Positions 37,820 to 46,671 of a stretch of DNA of 64,000 nucleotides are shown here, in pieces. Made by a program: the position numbers and the translations under genes. The notes beneath the pieces are model-generated. The model ran no database searches, was not told the DNA's origin, and saw only the letters and a list, made by a program, of their open reading frames with translations. Position 1 is the first letter of the stretch. Each line of letters begins with the position of its first letter. The DNA comes from Cellulosimicrobium cellulans (lineage in GTDB: Bacteria; Actinomycetota; Actinomycetes; Actinomycetales; Cellulomonadaceae), in contig NZ_VEGH01000001.1 in NCBI RefSeq assembly GCF_007679345.1, positions 434,001 to 498,000 on the forward strand. Direction: 5' to 3'.

Positions 37820-39076
37820 TCAGGGGTGCAGCGGCCAGACCACCGGCACGACGAGCACGACGACCACGAGCCAGGCCACCGTGATCACGGCGCCCAGTCG
37901 CCAGTAGTCGCCGAACCGGTAGCCGGCCGGGTCCTTCACGATCATGTTCGCCGGGGTGGCCACCGGGGTGAGGAACGACGCCGCCCCGGCGGCCGCCACC
38001 AGCATCAGGACCGGCGCCGGGGCGACGCCGACGTGCTCCGCCGAGGCCAGCGCGATCGGCGCCACGACCAGCACCGTCGCCGCGTTCGACACGAACTGCC
38101 CGAGCGCGACCGTGAGCACGAACAGCGCGACGAGCAGCACCCGCCCGTCGCCCTCGGGCACCAGCCCGACCACCACGTCCGCCACCAGGTCGGCGGCGCC
38201 GGACTCCGCGATCGCGACGGACAGCGGGATCAGCCCGCCGATGAGGATCAGCGTCTCCCAGGGCACCGCCCGCAGCGCCCGGGGCACCTGCACGACCCCG
38301 GCCAGCACCATCGCGACCGCGCCGACCAGCCCCGCGGTGGCGGGGGCGACCGCGCCGGACGCCAGCAGCGCGATCGTCGCGACCAGCACCAGCACGGCGC
38401 GGGCGGCCGGCCACCCGAGCCGCGGGTCCTCGTGCACCGTCGCGCCCGCGGGCGGCGTCGCGGGCACGCGGTCCGGGAGCAGCCGCCCGCCGAGCAGCAC
38501 GGTGACGGCGACGGTGACCAGCGTCAGCGGCACGCCGAGCCAGGCGAACTCGACGAACCCGAACCGCTCCCCCGTCGCCTCGGCCAGAGCGTCGGACACG
38601 ATGACGTTCACCGGGCTGCCGCTGAGGGTCAGCAGGGCCCCGGCGCTCGCCGCGTACGCCAGCGGGATCGCGAGCCGGGACGTCGCGAGGCCGGCCCGGC
38701 GGGCGACGAGCGCCGCGACCGGCAGCACCGCGGCGGCGGCCCCGTTGGGGGTGACGAGCGCCGAGGAGAGGGCCGCGAGCGCCATGACGGCCACCAGCAC
38801 CCGGCCGCGGGAGGTGCCGGCCCGCTCGAGCAGGCGGTCCCCCGCCCAGGCGGTGACCCCGGTGGCCTGCAGCCCCTCGCTGAGCACGAACAGCGTGGCG
38901 ATGAAGAGGACGACGGGGTCGCCGAAGCCGGCCAGCGCCTGCTGCTGCGTCAGCACCCCGGTGGCGGCCAGCGCGAGGGCGGTGAGCACGGCGACCAGCG
39001 CTGCCGGCAGCCGGTTCCAGACGAGCAGCACGACGGCCGCGGCCAGCACGAGCAGACTGACCGCGGCGTCCGACAC
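37820..39076 (-). CDS. SLC13/DASS family anion permease
   Basis: 418 aa with about eleven hydrophobic segments. Two copies of the DASS substrate-binding theme are visible: SSALVTPNGAAAAVLPVAAL with TLSGSPVNVIVSDAL, and QFVSNAATVLVVAPIAL with FLTPVATPANMIVKDPAGY. The S-N/T-x-x motifs at paired hairpins bind Na+ and carboxylate or sulfate-type anions. It has no TrkA-C insert, unlike larger relatives. Likely substrates include dicarboxylates, citrate or sulfate. The GTG at 39076 lies 12 bp after the ldh stop, so the two are in one operon. That suggests uptake of an organic acid linked to lactate or malate-type metabolism. Confidence 0.88.
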   Translation of the reverse strand: MSDAAVSLLVLAAAVVLLVWNRLPAALVAVLTALALAATGVLTQQQALAGFGDPVVLFIATLFVLSEGLQATGVTAWAGDRLLERAGTSRGRVLVAVMALAALSSALVTPNGAAAAVLPVAALVARRAGLATSRLAIPLAYAASAGALLTLSGSPVNVIVSDALAEATGERFGFVEFAWLGVPLTLVTVAVTVLLGGRLLPDRVPATPPAGATVHEDPRLGWPAARAVLVLVATIALLASGAVAPATAGLVGAVAMVLAGVVQVPRALRAVPWETLILIGGLIPLSVAIAESGAADLVADVVVGLVPEGDGRVLLVALFVLTVALGQFVSNAATVLVVAPIALASAEHVGVAPAPVLMLVAAAGAASFLTPVATPANMIVKDPAGYRFGDYWRLGAVITVAWLVVVVLVVPVVWPLHP

Positions 39077-39088
39077 GTCCCGGCCCGC

Positions 39089-40105
39089 TCAGAGACCGAA
39101 CGGCCGCGCGACCTCGCGGAGGGTGTCGGCGGAGTGCCGCAGCGCGGCGGCCTCCTCGTCGGACAGCGGCACCCGCAGCGGGGTGCCGGCCCCGGCGTGG
39201 CTCACGACCGTCGGTACCGACAGGCACACGTCGCCGAGATCCCCGTACCCGTCCAGCCGGGAGGACACCGGCATGACCCGGTGCTCGTCGTTCGTGATCG
39301 CCTCGACGATCCGGGAGCCGGCGAGCCCGATCGCGTAGCTGGTGGCGCCCTTGCCGGCGATGATCTCGTACGCCGCGTGCACCACGTCGTGCGCGATCCG
39401 GTCCCGGACCTCCCGGGTCAGCGGCTCCCGGCCCGGCAGCGGGTCCAGCTCCAGCAGCGGGACGCCGCCGATCGTCGCCGCCGTCCACAGCGGGACGGCG
39501 GTGTCGCCGTGCTCGCCGGCCACGTAGGCGTGCACGTTCTGCACCGCGACCCCGACGTGCTGCGCGATCAGGTACCGGAACCGCGACGAGTCGAGCACGG
39601 TGCCCGAGCCCAGGACCTGCTCCCGCGGCAGCCCGGAGTACCGGAGCGCGGCACGGGTGACGACGTCGACCGGGTTGGTCACCATCACGTACACCGCGTC
39701 CGGCGCCACCTCGGCGAGCCGCGGCATCATCGTCCGCATCAGGCCGATCGTCGCGCGGGCCAGGTCGGTCCGGCTCTGGCCGGGCTCCTGCTTGGCGCCC
39801 GCCGTCACCACCACGACGTCCGACCCCGCGCAGGCCGTGATGTCGTCGGTGCCGACGACGTGCGCCATCGGCATGAACTGGATGCCGTGCGCCAGGTCGA
39901 GCGCCTGCGCCCGGACCTTCGTCGTGTCGATGTCGTGCAGCACGACCTCCCGGGCCGCCCCACGCATGAGCACGGCGTACGCGAGCGTCGCGCCGACGGA
40001 GCCCGCGCCGATCACCGACACCTTCGCCGTGGGCGGGCGGACCGGCACGGTCCCGCCCTCCGCCGGCCGGTCGAGCCCCTCGACGTGTCCGTGCTCCTCT
40101 GCCAC
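39089..40105 (-). CDS. ldh: L-lactate dehydrogenase
   Basis: 338 aa, slightly longer than usual because of an N-terminal extension of about 27 residues (EEHGHVEGLDRPAEGG). It has the NAD loop VSVIGAGSVGATLAYAV, the Asp of LHDI for NAD specificity, the mobile loop GAKQEPGQSR with the Gln that marks lactate rather than malate specificity, VTNPVDVVT, DSSRFRYLIAQ and catalytic His in VAGEHGDT. It interconverts pyruvate and L-lactate with NADH and is cytosolic. The GTG at 40105 follows GAGGGGGG; an internal start near VPVRPPTAKVS is conceivable. First gene of the ldh/SLC13/FAD dehydrogenase group. Confidence 0.93.
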   Translation of the reverse strand: MAEEHGHVEGLDRPAEGGTVPVRPPTAKVSVIGAGSVGATLAYAVLMRGAAREVVLHDIDTTKVRAQALDLAHGIQFMPMAHVVGTDDITACAGSDVVVVTAGAKQEPGQSRTDLARATIGLMRTMMPRLAEVAPDAVYVMVTNPVDVVTRAALRYSGLPREQVLGSGTVLDSSRFRYLIAQHVGVAVQNVHAYVAGEHGDTAVPLWTAATIGGVPLLELDPLPGREPLTREVRDRIAHDVVHAAYEIIAGKGATSYAIGLAGSRIVEAITNDEHRVMPVSSRLDGYGDLGDVCLSVPTVVSHAGAGTPLRVPLSDEEAAALRHSADTLREVARPFGL

Positions 40106-40259
40106 AGCAGCCCCCCTCGCCGCGCGAACGCCGGCACCCCCGGCGCGCTCCAGGCTAGGCCGCGCGGCGCCCGCTGGGAACGGGCCGCGGCTGCCCCGTC
40201 CCGCCGAGGGCCTGCGCCGACGCTCTCCGGCCCGCCCGCGCCCCGAGCGGCCCCGCGGG

Positions 40260-43079
40260 TCAGGCGGGCGACCGGCGGAGGCGGCGCGCCGCGACCAGCG
40301 CCGCGCCGGCCGCGACCAGCGCCAGGGCGGCCGCGGCGGCGGCGTCGGCCTCCGCGCCCGTGACGGCGAGGCGCCCGGCGCCGGTGATCCTCAGGTCGTC
40401 CCAGCCGATCAGCGTGCCGTCGGCCGCGACCACCGCCACCCGGTGCGCGCCCGCGGGGGCGTCCGCCGGGAGGGCGACCCGCACGGTGCCGTCCGTCGCC
40501 ACGACCACCCGTCCGAGGTGCACCGGGGTGGAGTGCAGCCACACGTCGACCGTCTCGCCCGCGTGCGCCGTCCCGACGGTGATCGTGATCGTCCCGCCCG
40601 GTGCCGCGGAGGACGGGACCCGGACCTGGCCGCGGGTGGCCTCGGTCAGCGCGCCGGGCGCGACCGGGGCGGGAGCGGCCGGTGCGGCCGGCCCGGCGCC
40701 CGTGCCGGGGGTGGCCGGCGTCGTCCCCGGGCCGGCGCCGGGACCCGCGCCCGGACCGGCGCCGGGGCCGGTCCCGGGCCCCGTCCCCGGGTCGGTGCCC
40801 GGGTCCGTCCCGGGGTCCGTCCCCGGGTCGACCGGGTCGCAGTCGAGCGTCCCGCCGCGCAGCGAGTGCCCGTCGGTCGCCGCGTCGTCCGCGTAGAACG
40901 TCGCCACCGTGCCGTCGGTGCACTCCGCCCGGGGCGCGAGCGCGAAGCCCTCGTTCGCGATGTTCGCCGAGCCGGCGGGCCGGTCGTACACGTGCGTGGC
41001 GGCGAACGCGCCGTCGGCGCCGATCTCGTACAGCGCCGTCCGGCCCTCGCAGGCCTCGTCGCAGACGACCCACAGCGCGGCGCGGTCGGCGTCGAACTGC
41101 ACGTCGGCGACGAGCGCGAGGTCGGTCTCGATGGTCGCGACCCGGGTGGACCCGCCGTCGTCGGCGAGGGCGTAGGCGTAGACCGCCGCGGTGCCCTCGA
41201 CGCCGACGAGGAACAGGCCGGTGCCGTGCCCCGGGTACCGGGACGGCTGGTAGGCGGCGCCGGTCGTGGCGTCGACGAAGCCCCGCGCGACCAGGAAGCT
41301 GTCCGGGACCCAGGTGATGCCCTCGAGCCCCGCGTTGGCACCGAGCCCCGGGAAGTCCGCGGCGAGGTTCCACTCCCGGGTGGCGGTGAGCGTGCCGCTG
41401 GTGCCGGTCGCGTCGTAGCGCAGCACCGACGGCCGGCTGACCTTGCTCGCGGCGCCGCCGTCGCGCTCGGACGACACGTAGATCCCGTTCGCGCTGTCGT
41501 CGCCCACCAGGGTGACGCCCTCGGCGTCGACCACCGAGCCCGGCAGGCCGGTGCCCGCGGGGTAGGCGAGCACCTTGCCGGCGCCCCAGCCCTGCGTGGC
41601 GTCCGGGGCCCAGCCGCCCTGCCCGTCCGGGACGATCCGGTAGAGCAGGCCGTCGCCGTTCTGCACGGCCCACAGCGTGCCCGGGGCGCTCGTGCCGGAC
41701 GGCTCGTAGTCGAGGCCGCTCAGGTCGCCGGCGAAGGTGCCCTCGGCGTCGAGCGTGCGCACGTCCGCGCCACCCGGCCAGGTCTCGGAGGTGATGATCC
41801 CTGCGCACTCGTTGCGCGCGCCCTTGGTGGGGGCGGCGGTGCTGGCGAACTCACCCGCGCCGTCGGGGCAGCGGCCGTACGTGGTGCCGGCGTGCGCCGT
41901 CCAGGAGTACGCGTCGACGACCGTGGCGCCGTCCGGCGTCAGCAGCCGCGCGCTGTCCGCGCCGCCGAGGCCGAAGCCGAACGCCGCCTCGTCGAGCACG
42001 AGGTAGCCGCCGGCGGCGATCGTGGTGCCGGCCGGGACCGGGTACCGGTGGGTGTCGTCCGCGTCGGCGAAGAGGTAGCCGGACAGGTCGACCTCGGCCA
42101 CGCCGGTGTTCACGAGCTCGACCCAGTCGCCCGGGGTGCCGCCGCTCGACTCGACCTCGTTGATCCGCACCGGGACGCGGCAGTCGTTCGGTGCGCCCTT
42201 CGTCGAGACGCTGGTCGTGGCGAACGCGCCCGTGCCGTCCGGGCAGCGCCCGTAGGTGGTGCCGACGGCGTGCGCCGTCCAGGTGTAGGACGCGACCTCC
42301 GTCACGCCGTCCGGCAGGAAGATCCGCGCGGCGTCGGCACCGCCGAGACCGAAGCCGAAGTCGGGGTCGGTGGCGGTCTCGCCCTCGAGCACGAGGAGCG
42401 CCCCCGGCTCGACGACGGTGCCCGCGGCGATCCGGTCGGTCCGGCCGTCGTCGTCGTCCTTGACGACGTAGCCGGACAGGTCGAGGGCGGTCGTGCCCGT
42501 GTTCATCAGCTCGATCCAGTCGGTGTCGTCGCCGTTGGACTCGACCTCGTTGATCACCAGGGCACCCCCGGCGGCGGGCGGGGCGCAGTCGTTCGCGGCG
42601 CCCTTCGTGGCCGAGGCGGTCGTGGTGAACTCCCCCGTGCCGTCGGCGCACCTGCCCCAGCTCGTCGCCGGCTCCTGGGTCCAGGCGTACGCGTCGAGCA
42701 GCGTGGTCCCGTCCGCGGCGTACAGCCGGGCCGTGTCGGCCTTGCCGAGCCCGAACCCGGCGGGGTCCCCGTCCGTGTCCGTGTCCACCGCCAGGTACCC
42801 GCCGGGCGCCAGCACCGTGCCCGGGGGCAGCGCGAGCGTGCGGTCGTCCTTGTCGTCCTTCAGCACGTAGCCGGAGACGTCGACCGGCGCGGAGCCGGTG
42901 TTCACCAGCTCGACCCAGTCCTGCGCGACGTCGACCTCGTTGATCGCGACGGTGCCCAGGACGGGGGCCGCCGCGGGCACCCCGCCCGCCGCGAGCGCCG
43001 GCGCCGCGGTGCCGAGCGCGGAGGTGAGCAGGAGGGTCACGGCGGCGGCGGTCGCCGGGGATCGCCAGGTCTGTCGCAC
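40260..43079 (-). CDS. LAVTG-anchored surface protein with three lamin-tail domains and phytase-like domain
   Basis: 939 aa. A signal peptide (residues 1-30) is followed by three lamin-tail domains of about 125 aa, each starting INEV and containing DWVELVNTG, DLSGY and FGFGLGGAD and ending WGRCADGTGEF-like then TKGAxNxC. After about 410 comes an esterase-like-activity-of-phytase/SdiA-regulated-type beta propeller (GLDYEPSGTSAPGTLWAVQN, VVDAEGVTLVGDD, LEGITWVPDSFLVARG). A PGT/PGA repeat linker (about 745-795) and a small beta domain follow. The sorting signal LAVTG is at about 904 with a membrane segment and RRLRRSPA. It is anchored outside and may hydrolyse phosphate esters or bind DNA/phytate, by domain. 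The GTG at 43079 follows GAAAGG. PHO-box-like repeats lie upstream. Confidence 0.8.
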   Translation of the reverse strand: MRQTWRSPATAAAVTLLLTSALGTAAPALAAGGVPAAAPVLGTVAINEVDVAQDWVELVNTGSAPVDVSGYVLKDDKDDRTLALPPGTVLAPGGYLAVDTDTDGDPAGFGLGKADTARLYAADGTTLLDAYAWTQEPATSWGRCADGTGEFTTTASATKGAANDCAPPAAGGALVINEVESNGDDTDWIELMNTGTTALDLSGYVVKDDDDGRTDRIAAGTVVEPGALLVLEGETATDPDFGFGLGGADAARIFLPDGVTEVASYTWTAHAVGTTYGRCPDGTGAFATTSVSTKGAPNDCRVPVRINEVESSGGTPGDWVELVNTGVAEVDLSGYLFADADDTHRYPVPAGTTIAAGGYLVLDEAAFGFGLGGADSARLLTPDGATVVDAYSWTAHAGTTYGRCPDGAGEFASTAAPTKGARNECAGIITSETWPGGADVRTLDAEGTFAGDLSGLDYEPSGTSAPGTLWAVQNGDGLLYRIVPDGQGGWAPDATQGWGAGKVLAYPAGTGLPGSVVDAEGVTLVGDDSANGIYVSSERDGGAASKVSRPSVLRYDATGTSGTLTATREWNLAADFPGLGANAGLEGITWVPDSFLVARGFVDATTGAAYQPSRYPGHGTGLFLVGVEGTAAVYAYALADDGGSTRVATIETDLALVADVQFDADRAALWVVCDEACEGRTALYEIGADGAFAATHVYDRPAGSANIANEGFALAPRAECTDGTVATFYADDAATDGHSLRGGTLDCDPVDPGTDPGTDPGTDPGTGPGTGPGAGPGAGPGAGPGTTPATPGTGAGPAAPAAPAPVAPGALTEATRGQVRVPSSAAPGGTITITVGTAHAGETVDVWLHSTPVHLGRVVVATDGTVRVALPADAPAGAHRVAVVAADGTLIGWDDLRITGAGRLAVTGAEADAAAAAALALVAAGAALVAARRLRRSPA

Positions 43080-43127
43080 GACGGAGGGCCTTTCGCAGGT
43101 CAGGAGGGTCGTGCGCAGGGTCGCGTG

Positions 43128-43149
43128 CGGGCGCGAACGGCCGGTGAAC
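43128..43149 (-). promoter_or_regulatory. PHO-box-like direct repeats upstream of the phytase-like surface protein
   Basis: On the minus strand GTTCACCGGCC is directly followed by GTTCGCGCCCG: two 11-nt units each starting GTTC, the spacing used by PhoP boxes in actinobacteria. It lies about 50 nt before the start codon. Confidence 0.4.
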
Positions 43150-43173
43150 GGCGGGCGACGCGGCGGCGGCCGG

Positions 43174-43192
43174 CGCCCGGACAAACCGGGCG
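43174..43192. promoter_or_regulatory. 19-bp palindrome in the divergent promoter region
   Basis: CGCCCGGACAAACCGGGCG is a 7-bp perfect inverted repeat around ACAAA. It lies between two divergent genes, where a terminator has no purpose, so a protein-binding site is more likely. Confidence 0.45.
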
Positions 43193-43239
43193 GGCGTAGC
43201 AGGAGCCCGGAGGCGACGGGGACCGCACGGCCACGTGCA

Positions 43240-43284
43240 TTGACGGGGGCCCTGGTGGCGTTCTACCGTGCTGCTTCGTATTAG
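43240..43284 (+). promoter_or_regulatory. lacI promoter with operator 1
   Basis: TTGACG (43240-43245), 18-bp spacer, TACCGT (43264-43269). CTGCTTCGTATTAG follows at 43271-43284, right over the transcription start. It matches the operator at 44373 in reverse orientation (11 of 14 positions). Confidence 0.6.
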
Positions 43285-43296
43285 CGAGGAGGTCCG

Positions 43297-44331
43297 GTGA
43301 CGACGAAGTCGCGCAAGCCCAGCCAGCGCGACATCGCGCGCGTCGCCGGGGTGTCGCAGGCGGCGGTGTCCATGGTGCTCAACGGCAAGGCCGACCAGTA
43401 CCACCTGGCCGCCGCCACCCAGGAGCGCGTGCGCGCCGCGATCTCCGAGCTCGGGTACGTCCCGGACGTCGCCGGGCGCTCGCTGCGCGGCGGTCGCAAC
43501 GGGCTGCTGGGGGTGCACACCTACGAGTCGGTGTTCCCGGTCGCGGTGGAGGACTACTACCACGAGTTCCTCGTCGGTATCGAGCAGGCGGCGGTACGGC
43601 TGCGCCAGGACCTCATCCTGTTCGCGTCCACCGAGCGCGCCGACGGCACCCGCCGGATCTACGGCGAGCGGGGCAACCGTCTGCGGCTCGCCGACGGCGC
43701 CGTGATCCTCGGCCACCGCCAGTCCAGCGAGGAGGTCGCGATGCTCGCGGCCGAGGGCTACCCGTTCGTGTTCATCGGCCGGCGCCAGGTGCCGGGCGCC
43801 CCCGCGCCGTACGTGACGGCGGACTACGCCGCCGGGACCACTACCGTCGTGGACGCGGTGGCCGCCGCCGGGCACCGCCGTGTCGCCTACCTCGGGCCCG
43901 CTGCTCGGTTCTCGCCGCAGCACGAGCGGCACGCTGCCTTCACCGCGGCCGCCGCGGCGCGCGGGCTGACGGTCACGGCGGAGGAGTTCGCCGAGCCGAC
44001 GTCCTTCGACGCCGATCGACTGGCGGCGCTGCTCGCCGACGGCACGACCGCCCTGCTGCTGGAGACCCCCGAGGTCGGACAGGCCGTGGCTCGCGCGGCC
44101 GGGGAGCGTGGGCTCGCGCTGCCGCGCGACCTGTCCGTCGTCGTCCTGGACCAGGTGTCCGGGGCGCTCGCCGGATGGAGCCACCTGGACGTGCCTCGGC
44201 GCGAGATGGGCGACCGGGCGGTGAGCGTCCTGCTCGGCGTCCTGGACGGGCAGCTCGGCCCCGAGCACCGCGACGTCGTCCCGTGCGGCCCGTTCGACCC
44301 GGTCACCGTCGCCGCCCCGCCCCACCCGTAG
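43297..44331 (+). CDS. LacI family transcriptional repressor
   Basis: 344 aa. The N-terminal HTH is PSQRDIARVAGVSQAAVSMVLNGK (residues 8-31), followed by the hinge VRAAISELGYVPDVAGRSLRGGR. The periplasmic-binding-like sensor domain ends with LSVVVLDQVSGALAGWSHLDVPRREMG, a conserved LacI C-terminal stretch. It represses the downstream carbohydrate operon until a sugar or sugar derivative binds. The GTG at 43297 has AGGAGG 5 nt upstream. Sites of the same pattern at 43271-43284 (its own start) and 44373-44386 (binding-protein gene) suggest autorepression as well as control of the operon. Confidence 0.92.
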   Translation: MTTKSRKPSQRDIARVAGVSQAAVSMVLNGKADQYHLAAATQERVRAAISELGYVPDVAGRSLRGGRNGLLGVHTYESVFPVAVEDYYHEFLVGIEQAAVRLRQDLILFASTERADGTRRIYGERGNRLRLADGAVILGHRQSSEEVAMLAAEGYPFVFIGRRQVPGAPAPYVTADYAAGTTTVVDAVAAAGHRRVAYLGPAARFSPQHERHAAFTAAAAARGLTVTAEEFAEPTSFDADRLAALLADGTTALLLETPEVGQAVARAAGERGLALPRDLSVVVLDQVSGALAGWSHLDVPRREMGDRAVSVLLGVLDGQLGPEHRDVVPCGPFDPVTVAAPPHP

Positions 44332-44372
44332 ACCCGTTCCACCCTCCACCCACATGGCAGGCCCCCGGCTTG

Positions 44373-44386
44373 CTGTTACGAATCAG
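44373..44386 (+). promoter_or_regulatory. LacI-type operator 2 before the sugar operon
   Basis: CTGTTACGAATCAG is a palindrome around a central CG, as in LacI/GalR operators, 12 nt before the ATG of the binding protein and partly over the ribosome-binding region. Confidence 0.65.
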
Positions 44387-44398
44387 GAAGGACACTCG

Positions 44399-45721
44399 AT
44401 GACGAGCACCTCCCACCGCCGGACCGCGGCGGTCGCCGTGGTCGCTGCTCTCGGGCTGCTCACCACCGGCTGCGCCCAGGGCGCGCCGGCCGGAGACGAC
44501 AGCCCGGGCGGCGACGCCGACAGCATCACCGTGTGGTTCCCGGGTGCCAACCAGGCGGAGATCGACCTGGTCAACGGCACCATCGTCCCCGCGTTCGAGG
44601 AGGAGACCGGCGCGGACGTCGAGGTGACCTTCGTCGACTGGGGCGACCTGTCGCCCAAGCTGAACGCCGCGTTCGCGGCCGGCACGGCGCCCGACGTGTT
44701 CGGTCACGGGCCGGCTGCGGTCGCGGATTTCGTGGCCAACGACCGCGTCGCCGACCTCACGCCGTACCTCGACCAGCTGGACCCGGCGCTGGCCGAGGAC
44801 GTCGCCGCGGGCCTGCCCGGTGGGCAGGTGGACGGAACGCAGTACCTGATCCCGCTGTCCCTGCAGGGCATGCTCGTGGCCTACGACGCCGACGCGTTCA
44901 CCGCAGCGGGCCTCGACCCGGACGACCCGCCCACCACCTGGGAGGGCGTGCTGGAGGCCGCGCAGCAGCTGACCGAGCGCGACGGCGGCACGGTGACCCG
45001 GTCCGGGCTGCTCGTGCCGTCGAACCCGATCGGCACGGAGCAGGCGTTCGCCGGCTTCCTGTCCGCTGCGGGCGGCGCGCTGCTCTCCGACGACGGGGGC
45101 GAGGTCGCCTTCGACTCGCCGGAGGGCGAGCAGGCGCTGCAGTACTACGTCGACCTGTTCACGGGCGACCAGCCGGTCGCCGGGATGCTCGGCGAGGACT
45201 ACGTCAACCTCCCGCCGGCGCAGCAGCCGCTGGTGCTCGGCGACGCCGCGATGGCGCTGCTGACGCCGCCCGCCATGAAGCAGGCGTTCGAGGCGGCACC
45301 GGACAAGGACCTGCGCGTCCTGCCGGCCCTGTCGTTCGAGGGCGCGGACCCCGCGATGTGGGGCGGGGCCGGGCCCGGCCTGATGATCAACGCCGACTCG
45401 CCGGCGCCGGACCTCGCCTGGGACTTCATCTCGTACATGCTCGACCCCGACGTCGCGGCGCAGTACACCGAGGGGATCGGCGCGGTGCCCGTGCACGCCT
45501 CGGCGGCCGAGTCCAACTACGTCAGCGGCAGCCCCGTGATGCAGGCGTTCGTCGAGGCCGCGCCGACCTTCGTGCCCAACCCGAACGTGACCGGCTGGGT
45601 GGGCATGCGCGACGCGCTCGACGCCCGGCTGCAGGAGGCGCTGTTCGGCAGCGCGGACGTCCCGACCACGCTGTCGACGGCCGCCGACGAGGTCGGGGCG
45701 CTCATCGGGGCCGAGGGCTGA
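44399..45721 (+). CDS. carbohydrate ABC transporter substrate-binding lipoprotein
   Basis: 440 aa. The lipoprotein signal (residues 1-24) has the lipobox LLTTGC. The mature part is a family-1 extracellular solute-binding protein: ITVWFPGANQAEIDLVNGTIVPAFEEETG, VTFVDWGDLSPKLNAAFAAGTAPDVF, then Y-rich sugar-contact segments, WGGAGPGLMINADSPAPDLAWDFISYML near the C-terminus, and a typical GM...DARLQEALFG end. It binds an oligosaccharide outside the membrane for the two permeases downstream. No ATPase is in the operon, so a shared MsmK-like ATPase elsewhere is likely. The ATG at 44399 follows AGGAAGG. Expression is probably controlled by the LacI operator just upstream. Confidence 0.92.
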   Translation: MTSTSHRRTAAVAVVAALGLLTTGCAQGAPAGDDSPGGDADSITVWFPGANQAEIDLVNGTIVPAFEEETGADVEVTFVDWGDLSPKLNAAFAAGTAPDVFGHGPAAVADFVANDRVADLTPYLDQLDPALAEDVAAGLPGGQVDGTQYLIPLSLQGMLVAYDADAFTAAGLDPDDPPTTWEGVLEAAQQLTERDGGTVTRSGLLVPSNPIGTEQAFAGFLSAAGGALLSDDGGEVAFDSPEGEQALQYYVDLFTGDQPVAGMLGEDYVNLPPAQQPLVLGDAAMALLTPPAMKQAFEAAPDKDLRVLPALSFEGADPAMWGGAGPGLMINADSPAPDLAWDFISYMLDPDVAAQYTEGIGAVPVHASAAESNYVSGSPVMQAFVEAAPTFVPNPNVTGWVGMRDALDARLQEALFGSADVPTTLSTAADEVGALIGAEG

Positions 45722-45732
45722 GGACACCACCC

Positions 45733-46671
45733 GTGAGCGCTGTCGTCTCCACTCCCGCCGGGGTCGCCGCAGCGACGACCCCGGCGGGGGGCCCGCCGCC
45801 CCGCCGTCGCCGCAGGGGCCGGTTCACCGGCCTGTGGTTCGTCCTGCCCGCCGCCGTCGTGGTGGTGGCCTTCACCCTCGTCCCGGTCGTGTACGGCCTC
45901 GGGCTGTCGTTCACCGAGTACTCGCCGCTGGGCCGCACCGGCCCGCAGCCCGTCGGGTTCGACAACTACGTCGCCCTGGCGCAGGACGCCGGCTTCCGCC
46001 GGTCGATCGGGGTGACGCTGCGGTACGTCCTCCAGGTCCTGCCCGTGCTGGTGCCGCTGGCGCTGGTGCTCGCGATCCTGGCCAACCGGCCGTTCCGCGG
46101 CGTGGGGCTGTTCCGGTCGGCGCTGTACCTGCCGCACATCGTGTCCCTGACCGCGGTGTCGATGGTCTGGCTGTGGATCTACTCCCGCAACGGCCTGGTC
46201 AACGAGCTGCTCGACGTGCTGGGGATGGGGCCGCAGCGCTGGCTGTACGAACCCGACACCGCGCTGTCGGCCGTGTCGGTGATGCGGGTGTGGAAGGCCC
46301 TCGGCTCCAACATGGTGCTGCTGCTCGCCGGCCTGCAGTCCATCCCGCGGCACCTGTACGAGGCCGCCCGGATGGACGGCGCCAACGCCTGGCAGCAGTT
46401 CTGGCACGTCACCCTGCCCGGGCTGCGGCCGATGCTCACCTACGTCGTGACGATGGACATCATCTTCCTGTCCCAGTCGTTCGCCGAGATCTTCGTGCTG
46501 ACGCAGGGCGGCCCGCTCGGGTCCACCACCACGGTCAACGTGCTGATCTACGAGCAGGCGTTCCAGTACAACCAGATGGGCACGGCCTCGGCGATGGCGT
46601 TCGTGCTGTTCGCGCTCATCATCGGCTTCTCGTTCCTGTCCATCCGCGGGCTGCAGGGGAGGAACCGATGA
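45733..46671 (+). CDS. carbohydrate ABC transporter permease, MalF type
   Basis: 312 aa with six hydrophobic segments after an Arg-rich cytoplasmic N-terminus. The coupling EAA loop reads LYEAARMDGANAWQQFWHVTLPGLRPML (about residues 208-235). Family-specific blocks such as LYLPHIVSLTAVSMVW and FVLTQGGPLGSTTTVNVLIYEQAF confirm the MalF/UgpA class. It partners the permease gene at 46668 (4-bp overlap) and the binding protein upstream (11-bp gap). The GTG at 45733 follows GAGGACA. Confidence 0.92.
   Translation: MSAVVSTPAGVAAATTPAGGPPPRRRRRGRFTGLWFVLPAAVVVVAFTLVPVVYGLGLSFTEYSPLGRTGPQPVGFDNYVALAQDAGFRRSIGVTLRYVLQVLPVLVPLALVLAILANRPFRGVGLFRSALYLPHIVSLTAVSMVWLWIYSRNGLVNELLDVLGMGPQRWLYEPDTALSAVSVMRVWKALGSNMVLLLAGLQSIPRHLYEAARMDGANAWQQFWHVTLPGLRPMLTYVVTMDIIFLSQSFAEIFVLTQGGPLGSTTTVNVLIYEQAFQYNQMGTASAMAFVLFALIIGFSFLSIRGLQGRNR

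Noticed and set aside
36893-43199. Long plus-strand frames opposite the ldh, SLC13 and phytase-like genes
   Set aside because: The opposite strand encodes complete families with catalytic motifs. The plus-strand peptides have no recognisable content.
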